DNA of 64,000 nucleotides from Acestrorhynchus altus (GCA_034509495.1 CM067507.1:31299279-31363278), one strand, 5' to 3'. Counted from the first letter of the stretch, positions 33,500 through 45,375 are shown. The notes: generated by a model not told the origin, from the letters alone. A program made the numbers and translations.

Positions 33500-34806
33500 A
33501 ATGCCTACCAGCATACCTATTCACTCCCTAAAGACAGTTCTTTGTAGACCCCCTTTTTGTGGCAATTACAGCTGCAAGTTGCTTTGGATATGTCTCTATC
33601 AGCTTGCCACATTTTGCCACTGGCGTTTTTGTCCATTCCTCAAGGTGAAACTGCTCCAGTTCAAATTAGATGGTTTCGAGTGGTGAACAGCAATTTTCAA
33701 GTCTGAGCACAGATTCTCAATTGGATTAAGATCTGGTCTTTGACTTGGCCATTCCAATACATTTCCCATTAAACCACTTGAGTATTGCTTTAGCATTATT
33801 CTTTGGGTCATTGTCCTGTTGGAAGGTAAACCTCTGTCCCAGCCTCAAATCACTGACAGACCAAATATCCCTGCATTTATCATCCATCTTCCTCATGACT
33901 CGGACCATTTTTCCAGTCCCTGCCGCTGAGAAACTGTGTGGTGCTCTTTGGATGATGAGATTTGTTGGCTTTCCTTGGTGGCAAAAAAAGTTACATTTGA
34001 GTCTCATCTAGTCAGAGCATCTTCCTCCATACATTTGATCCCACATACTTTTTGGTTAACTCAAAATCAGCTTCCTATTTTTGTCTATAAATAATGGCTG
34101 TTTTCTAGCCACTCTTTCATGAAGCCCAGCTCTATGGAGTGTTCAGCTTTTTTTTGGTATGGACAGATACTCCTGTCTATGCTTGGGAACTCTGCAGGTC
34201 CTTCACGGTTACCTTTGGTTTCTGTTCTGCCTCTCTGATTAATGCCTTCTTTACTCAGTCTGAGAGGTTTGGTGGGTGGTCCTCTCTTGGCATGTTTGTT
34301 GTGGCACCATGTTCTTTCCATTTGATGATAATGGATTTGATGGTGCTCGAATATTTGGATATTATTTTATAACCCTATACTTCGCAACAACTTTGTCCTT
34401 GACCTGTTTGCAGATCTCCTTTGTCTTCATGGTGTTGTTTGGTTAGTGGTGCATCTTGCTTAACAGTGTTGCAACCTCTGGGGCCTTTCAGAAAAGGTGG
34501 GTAAATACTGACAGTTCATGTGACACTTAGATGACACACAGGTGGACTTGATTTCACTAAGCATGCGACTTCTGAAGGTCATTGGTTGCACCAGAACTAT
34601 TTAGGGGCAAATAAATATGGAAATGTGGAAATAAGAAATAAGAAATAAGAAATAAGAAATTTTCAAATAATTTTTATTATTCCACTTCACCAACTTTGAT
34701 TATTTTGTGCAGATGTATCACATCCAAATCAGATAAAAAATAAATTCAGGTTGTAATGTAAAAAATAGGTAAAAAACAAGGGTGAATATTTTTGCAAGCC
34801 ACTGTA
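33500..34806 (-). pseudogene. Tc1-like transposon, decayed but almost full length, minus strand
   Basis: DD34E transposase on the minus strand in several broken frames. N-terminal DNA-binding linker (KRGPPTKP, LIREATK-type region) is at about 34,085-34,321. The first catalytic Asp (context DET) is near 34,006. The second is in FQQDNDPKN near 33,814. The third acidic residue is in PDLNPIENL near 33,717, after a frameshift. All three catalytic positions can still be traced, but no single frame spans them, and in-frame stops occur. Right terminus: GGTGAATATTTTTGCAAGCC then ACTGTA at 34,782-34,806, with a following TA. The left terminus is eroded (ACCAGCATACCTATTCACTC, about 33,508). An AAATAAG x4 array interrupts the 3' side at 34,629. 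Length of about 1.3 kb suits an intact-length member. Confidence 0.92.
34629..34660. repeat. Short 7-bp tandem repeat (AAATAAG)n
   Basis: Four consecutive copies of AAATAAG within the untranslated end of the Tc1 element at 33,500-34,806. Local slippage after insertion. Confidence 0.9.
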
Positions 34807-35775
34807 TAAAAACAAACCGGGTCAAGTGCTGTGCTAATTTTTTTATTATTAAGATGTCAGCATTCGTATTTTGCTGCTTTGTCCATTAGAAATAGCCCAT
34901 TGGTTTTCATTCAGTGCCCTCTGTACTATGTCCTATCAGTGTCCTTGTCTCCTTTTCAGCTGACTTCTTTTAGATTCTCTCTCCCCCCCCTCCCCCCTCT
35001 TGCTCGCTTGCTCACTCTCTCCATCTTTAATTCTACCTGGCTCGTTGGGGGATTGGAGGGATTGATTTCGTCCTGCATGTTTGCAGGAGTAAATGAGATT
35101 ATGGAGTCATTTCTGGAGAGGGAAGTTGACCTCACAGCTCACAGGGGCACAGCTCTTCTCTCTCCACCAGCTACATCCATGTAATATACATTTCTCTGGC
35201 TGATTGGTGTAATGGAATTAAAAATGAACAAGCAAGAAGTTGCCTGATTCTGAATGTATCACTAAAATATTTATAAAAAGGAGAGAGGAGGCCTTGAAAC
35301 ATTTATTACAAGAAATAAAAAGAAGTGCTGTGGTCCCATGGTAAGAAAAGAAGGAGCTGACTAAGGGATTTGGAAGAAGAACATTACATCCCCTGATGTT
35401 TATTCTTTAGGAGTTGGCTACACAATACTTTTGCCTCTTTCATATATTTTGGTTGCATAAAGCCTGTCTTCTCCCTATAACATATTGGCCTCAATTTCGA
35501 AATAATCATTGGGCTCATTGTAGAACATTTCTTTTCTTATAGGCAGTGACAAAGGATTTTCTCTACTTTTTTCTGTTTTCAACTTTTGGATTCCTTACAA
35601 CACTTTTTACACATTTTGCAAAGATGATAGACTTTGTGAAAAGGCATGTCATTGGACTGAAAGAAGCCAGATGGTTGTTGCAATGAATTACCCGACATCT
35701 AGGACATCATTTGCAGTGGTGTTGTGAATGAAAAATCAGGACTGCTACAGACTGGAACTGTATCGTTTCAGTGAT
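34807..35775. other. Unassigned DNA with pyrimidine tract
   Basis: A C/T tract with CCCCCCCC runs at 34,976-35,023. Beyond it 35,040-35,190 is mixed sequence with no TE words. The plus frame of 117 codons (34,831-35,184) runs through the pyrimidine tract and shows no domain. Confidence 0.45.
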
Positions 35776-36275
35776 TAAACCAGGTTCTCTTTTGTTAGGG
35801 ATCCAACAACGGCCAGGTTTGTGTATGGAAACCTTATGGTGAACACTTGAATTCTGCCTTTATTGTGAACTGCACCAAATGCTAGTGTGATGATCTGGGG
35901 AGCCATTGCATATGACAGTTGGTCACCGTTTTGCATACTGTGGCCCTGTGTGCCTCTCATGGCAACTGTCTTTTTTCAACAGGATAATGTTCACTCACAC
36001 ACTGCAAGGGTTTTCCAGAATTGCATCAAATTGCAACATTTCCTTTGCCTGCCATAATTGCCATATTTATCACTAATCAAGTATTTATGGGACCCGCTGG
36101 GGTGGAAGCTTTGACAATATATGGGTTTGCAGGAGCTACAGGCCCAGCTGCAACATCTGTAGGCAAATGTGCCATAGAATGCCATGCAGATGTCATTTTG
36201 TATCTAGGTTAGAGGCAGCCCAACAAGGTACTAGAGCCTCCTTCCAATTTTACAGTTTTCCCCAGTAAACTTATT
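35776..36275 (+). pseudogene. Tc1-like transposase 3' half, plus strand (third lineage)
   Basis: Sense blocks GTGATGATCTGGGGAGCCAT (VMIWGAIAY), TTTTTTCAACAGGATAATGT (FFQQDNV, second catalytic Asp near 35,984), TCACACACTGCAAGGGTTTT, TTATCACTAATCAAGTATTT (LSLIKYLW in place of LSPIEHLW), GGACCCGCTGGGGTGGAAGC and AGGAGCTACAGGCCCAGCTG. The 3' end is AGAGGCAGCCCAACAAGGTA then CTAGAGCCTCC and a short inverted-repeat-like AAACTTATTTTTTCACT. The 5' half and first catalytic Asp are missing and the last acidic residue is changed (Glu to Lys). Dead copy. Confidence 0.88.
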
Positions 36276-37899
36276 TTTTCACTCTAATATTACAATCACA
36301 TATATCATCATTACATACATTAGTAGGCAATGCAAAGCATGCACTTCATATTTCAAGACCGTTTTATGCCCAGCATGGAGCAATGGAAGCCAGCATAGAG
36401 GCAGTGGGCTGCTCTGTGTGAAATACTGCTTTCTTGCAGGTCCAGCACTAAAGGTGTGGCAAGTCTGCAGCGTGTAAATGTGATTCATGCCTTCATCCAT
36501 CAATATTGTCTAGCACTGATTGTGCTCCCCACGTGATGTATGCTTGCAAGTGCCTCCTGAACATTGTAATGCTGACATAGCTTGCTGCTAATATGCCCAG
36601 TCAACGGCAGCATCCATCACCTCCTGACTTTGATAAGTCCATCAGGGAATGTGGCTGGCGTTTGCTAACATCCTATAAGCTGCAGTGGAATGGTTTCAGA
36701 CATGCTGCAAGTCCTGTGAGATTCGGTCGAGACAAAAGACAAGACGACATAAAAACAAATACAGTGTATGTGTTGCAGGGATGTGAGTGAGAGAGAGCTA
36801 TGAACAGCCTGGTGTAACAGTAAATATGGGATATAGACACATATATAACAGTCATTACATCAAGCCATACTGGTAACTAATCATTGTGTATCACAGTGAA
36901 GATGTGGAGGAGATCATTGAGCCATCTATTTGCTGACCTCAGGCTCTTTACTTTCTGTAGATCAGAAGCAAAGCTCTTTAATCCTGCTCTGATATGACCA
37001 TTAAATCCAAGATAAAAGGCGAATTAATTTCACAAGAAATTCCTTTATCAGGGGACATGTGCTCTTTAGCTGTGGATTCATATTCCAATACATTTTTATT
37101 AGAAGAGAAAGTAAAAGAAATTGAAAGATTGAAAGGCAATTTTTCAGAGGCTGATTGGTTTAAGTCCCTGGAGATGAAAGGGACTGCTCTAAGAGGAGTT
37201 CAATTTATACACTGTAGCACACACAAATATCACTGTTTTTCCACTCAAAACTGGGTTTTATTTTTCGTATGAGTAGTCAAAGAAATCCATTAGGATATGC
37301 ATAGTAATTTCCAAAGATGTGCAGGTTTAGACCTGAGTTATTGTTTGAGGCTATTAGTTTAATGGTTCAGGTTTGAGATTGCTAGAATGTTTCAACTGAT
37401 GTACAATTTGGAATGTAGGGCTTCACTTGGCTCTCATTTGGAGGCTGTAAACAGTGCACACAGTGCAGACCTGGTGCTGAAAGCTAAATTCCACTTCCAC
37501 TTGGTCCCGAAGGGACAGGGTGAATTGAGAGTGAAGAAACCCCAAAGTCACTGCAGAGTTCCCAAGGTCTCGGTGGATTGCAGTGGAACATTCTCTTTTG
37601 ATCCTAAAGCACACTGTACTCAGCTCTCCAAGGGCATGGGAAGTTTCTTTTATTTCAGCCAAAATTAACATATAATTACAGTACATCTTCAAGACTCAGC
37701 TGGAATGATCTGAAAAGTAAGCCCGCTGATAAATAAAAGCCATGGGGGCCTTGAGAAGCTCTTTAGAGAGGAGATAAGTGAGCTGTTCTATTAAAGTTGT
37801 TCACTTTACATCCTGCGTATAATACCTATAGCAGGAACAATCATTTAATAATTTAATCGTAATTCTAATTTAATTTCTAAATAATGAATTTCCCTCAGG
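36276..37899. other. Unassigned DNA
   Basis: No gene or TE recognised. Open frames at 37,387-37,692 occur on both strands over mixed-composition sequence with no domain; the pair of overlapping frames suggests absence of stops by chance, not coding. Confidence 0.45.
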
Positions 37900-38078
37900 G
37901 AGCAAATCAAATACTTATCTCACAGAAGCATTTTACAACTAATGACACAAACTAGATTTACAGAAGTCAAGAGCAACAACACATAAAGGATAAAGACATA
38001 AACCCCTCAGTGAGCAAGCTAAAGGGCAACAGTAAGGAAAAACTCCCTCAGAGCTAGAGGAAGAAAGGTTCACAAAGT
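37900..38078 (+). repeat. Dispersed repeat fragment, broken by a Tc1 element
   Basis: ACCCCTCAGTGAGCAAGCTA, GGCAACAGTAAGGAAAAACT, CCCTCAGAGCTAGAGGAAGA belong to the same teleost repeat as 24,440-24,640 (there continuing AACCTTGAGAGGAACC). Here the continuation is lost where the Tc1 element starts. Confidence 0.55.
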
Positions 38079-38079
38079 T

Positions 38080-39178
38080 AAGAAACTCTTTTGTTATGTT
38101 ACAGCCTTATTCAAAAATATAATAAATTCATTTTCCCTCAAAATTCTACACACAAACCCCACAATTACAAAGTGAGAAATATTTGTTTGAAATCTTTGCA
38201 AATGATTAAAAATAAAACACAAAAATGTGGAAAACATGTACATAAGTATTCACAGCCTTTGTTCAATACTTCAATTACAGCCTTAAGTCTTTTTGAGTAT
38301 GAAGCTGCAAGCTTGGTATACCTGATTTTGGGAGATTCTCCCATTCTTCTTTCCAGAACCTGTCAAGCTCCATCAACTGGATGGGGAGCATCGGTGCACA
38401 GACATTTTTAGATATCTCCAGAGATGTTCAGTCAAGTTCAAGTCTGGGCTCTGGCTGGACCACTCAAGGACATTCACAGCATTGTCCCGAAGTCACTCCT
38501 TTGTTATCTTGTCTGTGTGCTTAGGGTCATTGTCCTGTTAGAAGATAAACCTTCATCCCAGACTGAGGTCCATATCACTATGGAGCAGGTTATCATCAAG
38601 GATGTCTCTGTACATCACTGCAGTCATCTTTCCCTCGACCCTGACTAGTATCCCAGTTCCTGCTGTAGAAAAACATCCAGACAGCATGATGCTGGAGGCC
38701 ACTGTGCTCATTGGGACCTTCAGTGCAACAGACATTTTTCTGTACCATTTCCCAGCTCTGTGTTTTGATACAATCCTGTCTCGGTGGGCTATTGAGAATT
38801 CCATAGACTTCGTGGCTTGGTTTGTAATCTGTCTACTATGGCAACTTATAGAAACAGTGTGTGTCTTTCCAAACCATGTCCAATCAAATGAATTTTCCAC
38901 AGGTGTCCAATCAAGCTGTAGAAACATCTTAAGGATGATCAGTGGGAAGAAATTTCACCTGAGCTCAATTTTGAGTGTCATGTCAAAGGCTTTGAATACT
39001 TATGTACATGTTATATTTTTGTGTTTTATATTTAATACATTTTCAAAAATGTCAAAGTTTCTCATTTTCTCATTGTGGGGTATTGTTTGTAGAATTTTTA
39101 AGGGTAATAATAATTGAATTATTTTTGAAATAAGGCATAAAATATGCAAAAAATAAAGGTCTGTGAAAACACTGTGTG
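38080..39178 (-). pseudogene. Tc1-like transposon with internal deletion, minus strand
   Basis: Left inverted repeat inner part: TTATGTTACAGCCTTATTCA then AAAATTCTACACACAAACCCC. Right end: TGGGGTATTGTTTGTAGAAT, AATAAGGCATAAAATATGC and AAAATAAAGGTCTG. Antisense transposase words lie between: CATTGTCCTGTTAGAAGATA, ATCCAGACAGCATGATGCTG joined directly to GAGGCCACTGTGCTCATTGG. The roughly 300 bp normally between those two are missing, removing a central part of the protein (compare 45,402-45,722, where they are present). The plus-strand frame of 171 codons at 38,602-39,117 is antisense to the element and not a gene. The outer left terminus is diverged. Confidence 0.9.
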
Positions 39179-40204
39179 CGAGTAACTGTTTTGTGTTAAT
39201 TTAGTTTAGGTTTGTATTGAACACATTTGATATAATAAATCAAATCCTCTTCGTCATGCACACATAAATGAGGTTTTGATTCATAGTTGAGTCTACACTT
39301 TCAACAGAACTCCTCCGAGTTTCGATGAGCTAACCATACCAGAACAAATGTACATAATAAAACAACACTGACAACAAAGACCTCTAAGTGTTTACAGCAC
39401 ATAGACGAAGAAATGAACTCACAGTCAGCAGCAAAAATGAAAATAAAAACAACAACAACAAAATAATAATATAAAAAAATAAGTATGTCAGCAGAGGCAC
39501 TTGAAACACAAGGCTATAATTAATGTGGGTGTCACCATCTGTAGAAGATCACACAGCGTAATGCACAGCCTTGTCCTTAGGCTAGTTCTGAATCAGATTG
39601 TTGTTTTCCTTTTTTCTCCAATAACAAACCCTGACCTTTAGCAGTTGGCGGCTTAGATGGGTTCTTCGTAACAAATACTGGCTGTCAGTCTCCCTGCCTG
39701 GAAGGTGTAACACTGAATATTTTTATATGTCCTGTAAAAGCTGTTGTTTGCTGCAAAGTGACTGATGCATTTCCTCCTGGCTTTTAGTTAAAAGATGTCT
39801 TAAAGACCAATCTCATGTGACAAGAACCCTTTTCCTCAGATCTCGGCATTAGCTGTTTACCCTCACAGTCAGATTTCTGGAATTAAAATGCAAGAGAATG
39901 AAAGAACCAGGCCATGTAATGATCAGGGATGATAAACAAAAGCACGGCAGTTTACAATGAGAGAAGCAGAGAGTTGGGAGAAGGTGATTAGTTGATTAAG
40001 ACTTTTTGGCTTTGATCTTTAAATCTCCATGAGGCATGAGTTCGCTTCATGTGCTGAACCCAACATGAGATCAAAAAAAGGTTCCCAGTTTACTTGGATG
40101 GTAGGCCTACATTTTTCTCCCCGATACAGTATCTACAGATCTTAATATTGTGAAGAAGCCCTGCTAAGTACCTGGTTCTTGGTTTGGAATTGATATTGTT
40201 GTAT
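39179..40204. other. Unassigned AT-rich DNA
   Basis: No gene or TE recognised. A short AACAACAACAACAAAATAAT run lies near 39,449. Confidence 0.45.
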
Positions 40205-40338
40205 GTTTCTCAAACCTGGTCCTGGAGGCACCCCTGCCTTGTACATTTCTGAAAACACCTGATTCAGCTAATCAGCTCATTAAGATGTCCTTTCAGAGTT
40301 GAGGGCAGGGGTGCCTCCAGGGCCAGGGTTGAGAAACA
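40205..40338. mobile_element. 134-bp palindromic MITE
   Basis: The left arm begins GTTTCTCAAACCTGGTCCTG (40,205-40,238) and the reverse complement of the right arm begins GTTTCTCAACCCTGGCCCTG (40,305-40,338): 34-bp arms with two mismatches, both ending in GAGGCACCCCTGCC. The spacer is about 66 bp. No coding sequence. Known as a frequent short element in teleosts, with hAT-like origin possible; no clean 8-bp target duplication was found. Confidence 0.88.
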
Positions 40339-40345
40339 CTGATAT

Positions 40346-41745
40346 AGATCACCAGGGTCGGGTAGTAACAGAATACATGAAACGGCATTATGTGATCTGG
40401 ATACAAAACAGATACTATATCCCAACACTAACTGCAGTAATACAGTAATGTAGTAATGTAGAATAATACAGTAGAATAAAAATAATTAGATCACACGTAC
40501 TTATATTTTAAGCATTGGGATATTACTACACACAGATCTAGAGAGCTAACAGTGTCCCTTTGTAGGAAACATGAAGCTTGCTGGTGTGATCCATCATGTG
40601 CTTTAAAAATGCATTCATATGAAAATGGAAATGTCAAAATAAATTAATCTTTAAAAAAGAAAAAAAAAAAAGAATTTCACTATTCAGTGTAAATTAGGCC
40701 TTCCAGCAGTAATTATTCTCCCAGGTTCAACATACTCCCCAACCAGTGCAAAGAAATATCTGAAGGTAAAAAAAACATCCACTGCTGGACACTAATGTCC
40801 ATTTGTTTTAACAAACATGGCAGGCCGATGGTATACTGACAGACACTACTTTTGTATGTATAGCTCAATAAATATTGCCCGTATCAGTCTAAATGATTTT
40901 CATTTATTGATCCAGTAACCTTTATCTTCCTTCCAAATATCATTGCAATCCAGTGCTTCCTTCTGGGGGCAACTTTCTAAAATTTTTTTAATGATTGTAT
41001 ATCCTCACTGATAAGACAAAACCTTATAAAATGCTGCAAAAAAAGACCTGCGCTAGCCCAGCTTAAACCAACTTAAACCATTTTAGACCAACCTGCTGGA
41101 CTGTGAGTGAGGCTGAACACTGGTCAGCATGCTAATAGCAAGGCATTGTAAATTATTGGACTTTGAGAAAGGCCTGATAGTGGCTGCCACATGGATGGGA
41201 CATTCTCATGTGTACCACTAATACCTCACAACAGGCATTACCACCCACAGTAGACAGTGCAGTGGGCACCCATAGGTTCTTAGTGATTGTGATCAACAGC
41301 GTACATAGTGAGCAATGCCCACTTGGTTCCATAAAGCACAATTGCTGTGATTGTAAAGAACTTTTAAATTGGTAATGACTTCTTTAAACCATTGGAATGT
41401 TCTTCGCAGTCACATACCACTTTAGCATCACACCATGTATAGCTCCTTTATTTTTTTAAGAATGCATTATATTTAACACTCCTGCTGGAACCCTTTGCAG
41501 CATGGCTATTTTTAAGTGTTAGAGAGGAGGTTTGTTTTATGTGGACATGAGATTACTTTATGTATACCCTGTAACTTTACATATTTTAATAATAATGATT
41601 TAAAATTTAAATATATGACTTTAAGGCAAGAAGGCAAATAATCAAAAATCAGATTGTTTCCTAATCAGATTATTTTACTTTAACTCCCTCACACCTCTGT
41701 TTGCCACATATGTGCACTCCATTCATTTTCTCATCTTCCTTTTTG
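40346..41745. other. Unassigned AT-rich DNA
   Basis: No gene recognised. 41,050-41,105 carries AGCTTAAACCAACTTAAACC words related to the 27.5-kb repeat. Confidence 0.45.
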
Positions 41746-41749
41746 CTGC

Positions 41750-42000
41750 TCAGGGACACATTGGGTCTAAAACCTACATGAAATGACTGGGCACAAGGCA
41801 TGAATACCCCCTGGACAAGGCATCAGTCTATCAGAGTTCAATTCACTCATACACTCAGGGGGCAATTTAGCAAAGCCAATTCAACTACCAGTGTGGTTTT
41901 GGGAGATGGGAGGAAACTGGAGTACCTGTTGAAAAACCCACATGGACATGAGTAGGTCACACCTAACTCCTCACAGACAGAGACCCAAACCTGGACTGTT
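41750..42000 (-). mobile_element. SINE fragment, minus strand
   Basis: Plus-strand words ACCTACATGAAATGACTGGG, CACAAGGCATGAATACCCCC, TGGGAGATGGGAGGAAACTG and ACTCCTCACAGACAGAGACC are the complement of the SINE body seen at 46,562-46,862. The head end (right side) is degraded. Confidence 0.75.
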
Positions 42001-42602
42001 TGTGTCAGATTTTAGAAGCTGAGGTTTGGTGCACTGTATTCAGTTAAGCAAATACATAAAGCGTGCATTAGGTGGAGTCTTCAAATACTGATGATAAATA
42101 AAAAAAAAAAACACACATGAAAACTTTTTTGGAGGTTTGGAGAGATTGAGATAATATAACGAAGCACATACAATTGAAGACTTGCCAGGTTGACCTGACC
42201 TGCTCATGTTGGCAGTTGTTTGATGATTTTCTGGACAGTGGAATGGCTGGTTTTTAACTATTCTGAGATCTTCAGCTCTCATGATACCACTCACTTCGAT
42301 AATCAATAGCTAAATAAAGTCATGTCTGAGGTTTAAATAATGCTGGCTTCTCCAAAATCCTCTCTAAGAGGATTTTGATTTCTAATCATTTGTAACTGCT
42401 TCTGATTCCAATATTAATAAGTTTAGGGAGGAATATATGTGAAGGTATCTTAACCTGTTCTTCACAAAAAAGTGTTTTTATTACAAGTTAAAAATAATTT
42501 TCATGAGATATTTCTTCAATGAAGATCAGATGTCCATGTGTTTCTATATATATTAGAATATAAAATATAGAATATACTATTTATTTTCCACATGACTGTA
42601 GG
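42001..42602. other. Unassigned AT-rich DNA
   Basis: Nothing recognised. A small inverted match, CTCCAAAATCCTCTCTAAGA against AGGATTTTGA, lies near 42,351. Confidence 0.4.
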
Positions 42603-42604
42603 TC

Positions 42605-42795
42605 AGAGGTAGGTCAATCTCAGTCCTGGGGTGCCAGATTCCTGCACAGTTTGCTGGTTTTCCAGCTCTAACAGACTAAACCTGAAAATTAACATGTGAC
42701 TCAACATGTGAGTTGGATCAGATGTGCTTGAGCTGAAAAGGCTTAATACTGTGCAGGAATCTGGCACTCCAGGAATTTCCTATCTCTGCTGTAGG
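42605..42795. mobile_element. 190-bp palindromic MITE
   Basis: Inverted arms: GCCAGATTCCTGCACAGT at 42,633-42,650 is a perfect inverse of 42,748-42,765, and the outer arms (GTAGGTCAATCTCAGTCCTG against the complement of AGGAATTTCCTATCTCTGCT) are alignable with gaps. Central spacer about 100 bp. Different sequence from the 40.2-kb MITE but the same architecture. Confidence 0.82.
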
Positions 42796-42799
42796 TATT

Positions 42800-43873
42800 G
42801 GTACCTCCTTTTGATTTTATATATTGGTTCTGCTTTGCAGCTTTAAATCTTTGAAACGGTACTTAAACTGTTCTCTCTTGGGAAACAAAAGTGACTCATC
42901 AGTAGCAACACTGGCTTTTTCATTTTCAAGAGTGTTTGCCACAAACAGGGAATGTTTGACAACTATGATTCAGCTTTTTATGGAAAACTATTGAAAAACA
43001 AGTTTCAAAAGTTAAACTACCAAAACAACCCCTGCTGCTCCTATTTGTACCATGCAAATGTGTCCACACAGAACAGCAGAGCCAGACGAGCTGGGAGAAA
43101 CAGAGTGAAATGAATTTGTCTGAGGCATAACGCTTTGGTTTATGTGCACGGACAGCTCGACAGGCTGAGAGACCGAGGCTTGTGATGCATGGACTGTGAT
43201 TATCTGCAGCAAGAGGCATTTCTGGGCTTGGACAACAATAGCAAAAGTACAAACAGCTGAAAGACTGTGGGTTAAACAGTGCTTCTAGCCTGTGCTACTG
43301 GATTAATACTGATTATAGGTATGATCATTTTGAGTGTGTGTGGCTGGTTAATTAGATGGTATATTTTTATACTGTACCAGTTACACTGGTGTGTGTTTGA
43401 GTGTATACAGCTACACTTGGGCAAAACATTACATTTTTTAAATTTTGTAGAAACACATGAATGTATATGTTTCTATATATTTTATATTTGCATCTATTTT
43501 ATCTATTTTTTACATACTGAATTGCTTTCCTGCATAAACAAAACACACAGCCATCTCATTTTTTAAAATGATATGAATCCGGAAGTTGTTCTTTACATTG
43601 TCTCAAAATTTCATGATGAATGTACCCATAGAAAAGCTTCAGAATTAGAATCTAATCTTTTTATATTGACTTTCATTGAAAGTTATGTCATTTTTCTTCT
43701 CTTGTTGTAACGATTCCCTCTGCTGGCCTCAGGTGGGATAGCAAATGCTATCATGTCATGTGCTCCACTAAGCCCCTCCCCTTACCTGAGGCCTATCTAA
43801 TCAATGCAGCTGCAACTCATGCAAGGACTGATTGGGTCTCTTTCAAGGCACCTCAGTTTGAAGGGCTGTCTTA
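42800..43873. other. Unassigned DNA
   Basis: No gene. GTAACGATTCCCTCTGCTGG then CCTCAGGTGGGATAG (43,707-43,741) resembles the end of a widespread teleost repeat, but the extent cannot be set. Confidence 0.35.
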
Positions 43874-44162
43874 GGCCTTCTCCAACAATGTGGAACGGAT
43901 CTGTTATGGTCTATGAACCAAATTTGGAACCATTTCCATAATTTCCAGAACCTGATCAGTTTGTTCACATTGGGAAGCAAATGTTAGTACGTTTTCAGCT
44001 TGAGCGGCTGTGGACGTGTCTAGTTGTAGAGCAGCAAGGATCAGTGATGCACCATTCATCTCGCATGGTGTAGTCTTCTACGTCTTCTTATTGCCAGAAG
44101 TTGATCCATGTTTATCCAAAGCAAACATCTGTAACACGACTGATCACAGGTAGTCTATAGGT
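43874..44162. mobile_element. Partial copy of the GGCCTTTTCCACC MITE
   Basis: Left terminus GGCCTTCTCCAACAATGTGG preceded by TTA, followed by GGTCTATGAACC, TTGTTCACATTGGGAAGC and ATGGTGTAGTCTTC; co-linear with 10,697-10,980. The right third and right terminus are missing. Confidence 0.75.
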
Positions 44163-44317
44163 ACTATCATTTTCTCACGTCCATTTCTTGTTGGCATATG
44201 GCTGAAATATATGTCCCATATCTGAAACTGTTTTAAATAAGTTGACATACAGTGCACACTAAAAAACAGGTGTAGAGGTCCCAATGTCAGTGCTGTCTTG
44301 TACTCACATGCTCTGGA

Positions 44318-44398
44318 GCAGGTTATCCTCAAGGATGTCACTGTACATCACTGCAGTCATCTTTCCCTCAATACTGACTAGATTCCCAGAACCAGGTC
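44318..44398 (-). pseudogene. Tc1-like transposon, left part (split by LINE)
   Basis: GGAGCAGGTTATCCTCAAGG then ATGTCACTGTACATCACTGC matches 38,582-38,660 closely. The sequence stops at GATTCCCAGAACC, and its continuation is found at 45,380 beyond the LINE. The two parts make one element with antisense transposase on plus. Confidence 0.85.
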
Positions 44399-45325
44399 AG
44401 TCAGTTTTATTGTCAGTGCTGTAATATGTGTGAGACATACAGCGACTTGAAATAGCATTTTCTCAGACCTATGGTTCAGTAATAAACATTAAATAGACAC
44501 TAGTATATAAATAAACTCTAAACACAATATATAAATATAATAAATAAATATAAGGGTGCTATTAAGGTGGCATAGGCACATAAAAGATCTGGTCTGTAGG
44601 TATGGATAGTGTAATTACAGACAGTACTGCAAATTGGAAAGCTTATAGGCTGGTCATAGTGATCGTGTGCTTACATGTGGTGCACAGATCCCTGGTGTTG
44701 AATGGGGCGGCATCAGTCTATGCTGAAGGAGCTATGGAGTGGGTGGGTATAATCACCAGCCATGTGGAGGGCTTTCCGAGTGAGGCAGGTGCTATGAATG
44801 TCCTGGAGGGAGGGGAGAGAAGTGTCAATGATCTCAGCTGCTCTCACGATGTGCTGGAGTGTCTTGCGGCAAGACGAGGTACAGGCACCGTACCACACAG
44901 TGACACAGCTGGTGAGGATGCTCTGAATGGCACCACTGTAGAAGGTGCACATTATGGGGGTTGGGACTCCAGTTCTTCTCAGTTTACGGAGGAAGTAGAG
45001 GAGCTGGTGGACTTTGCTGGCCAGTGATGCTATGTTGTTGCTCCTGGACAGGTCTTCTGAGATGTGCACTCTCAAAAACTTGGTGCTGCTCACCCTCTCC
45101 ACAGCAGTACAATTGATGGTCAGAGAGGCATGCTGGGTGCACGTTCTCCTCATAGTCCACAATAATCTCCTTTGTCTTATTGATGTTCAAAGAGAGAACG
45201 TTGTGAGTGCACCACAAGGCCAGACGGCTCACCTCGCTTCTGTACTTTCTCATCGTTGTTGCTGATAAGACACACTACAGTTGTCTTATACTCTACAAAC
45301 TTGATGAAGAAGTTGAAACTGAGCG
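44399..45325 (-). pseudogene. 5'-truncated LINE (Rex1/L2/CR1-like) reverse transcriptase end, inserted in Tc1
   Basis: Minus-strand protein fragments match the C-terminal end of a fish non-LTR retrotransposon ORF2: SEVSRLALWCTHNVLSLNI with KTKEIIVDY (45,120-45,250), then after a frame change VERVSSTKFLRVHISEDLS, YFLRKLRRTGVP, ILTSCVTVWYG, LQHIVRAAEIID and SLPSLQDIHSTCLTRKA (44,713-45,162). The 3' side has a poly-adenylation-like tail, complement of CAGTTTTATTGTCAG at 44,401-44,420. The catalytic RT core lies upstream in such elements and is absent, as usual for 5' truncation. At least one frameshift separates the two fragments. Also seen: A/T-rich 3' UTR at 44,460-44,600. Confidence 0.9.
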
Positions 45326-45375
45326 ACAGTGTACAGTCATCTCAACAGACTCAACAGACTCAGCAGGGGACTCTG

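Noticed and set aside
33726..34011. Plus-strand frame over the 33.5-kb element
   Set aside because: Antisense to the conserved Tc1 catalytic region on the minus strand.
38602..39117. Plus-strand open frame of 171 codons, the longest in the window
   Set aside because: It is antisense to the Tc1-like transposase that lies on the minus strand; the antisense of such genes often stays open.
44602..45027. Plus-strand open frame of 141 codons
   Set aside because: Antisense to the LINE reverse-transcriptase end, whose protein similarity is on the minus strand.
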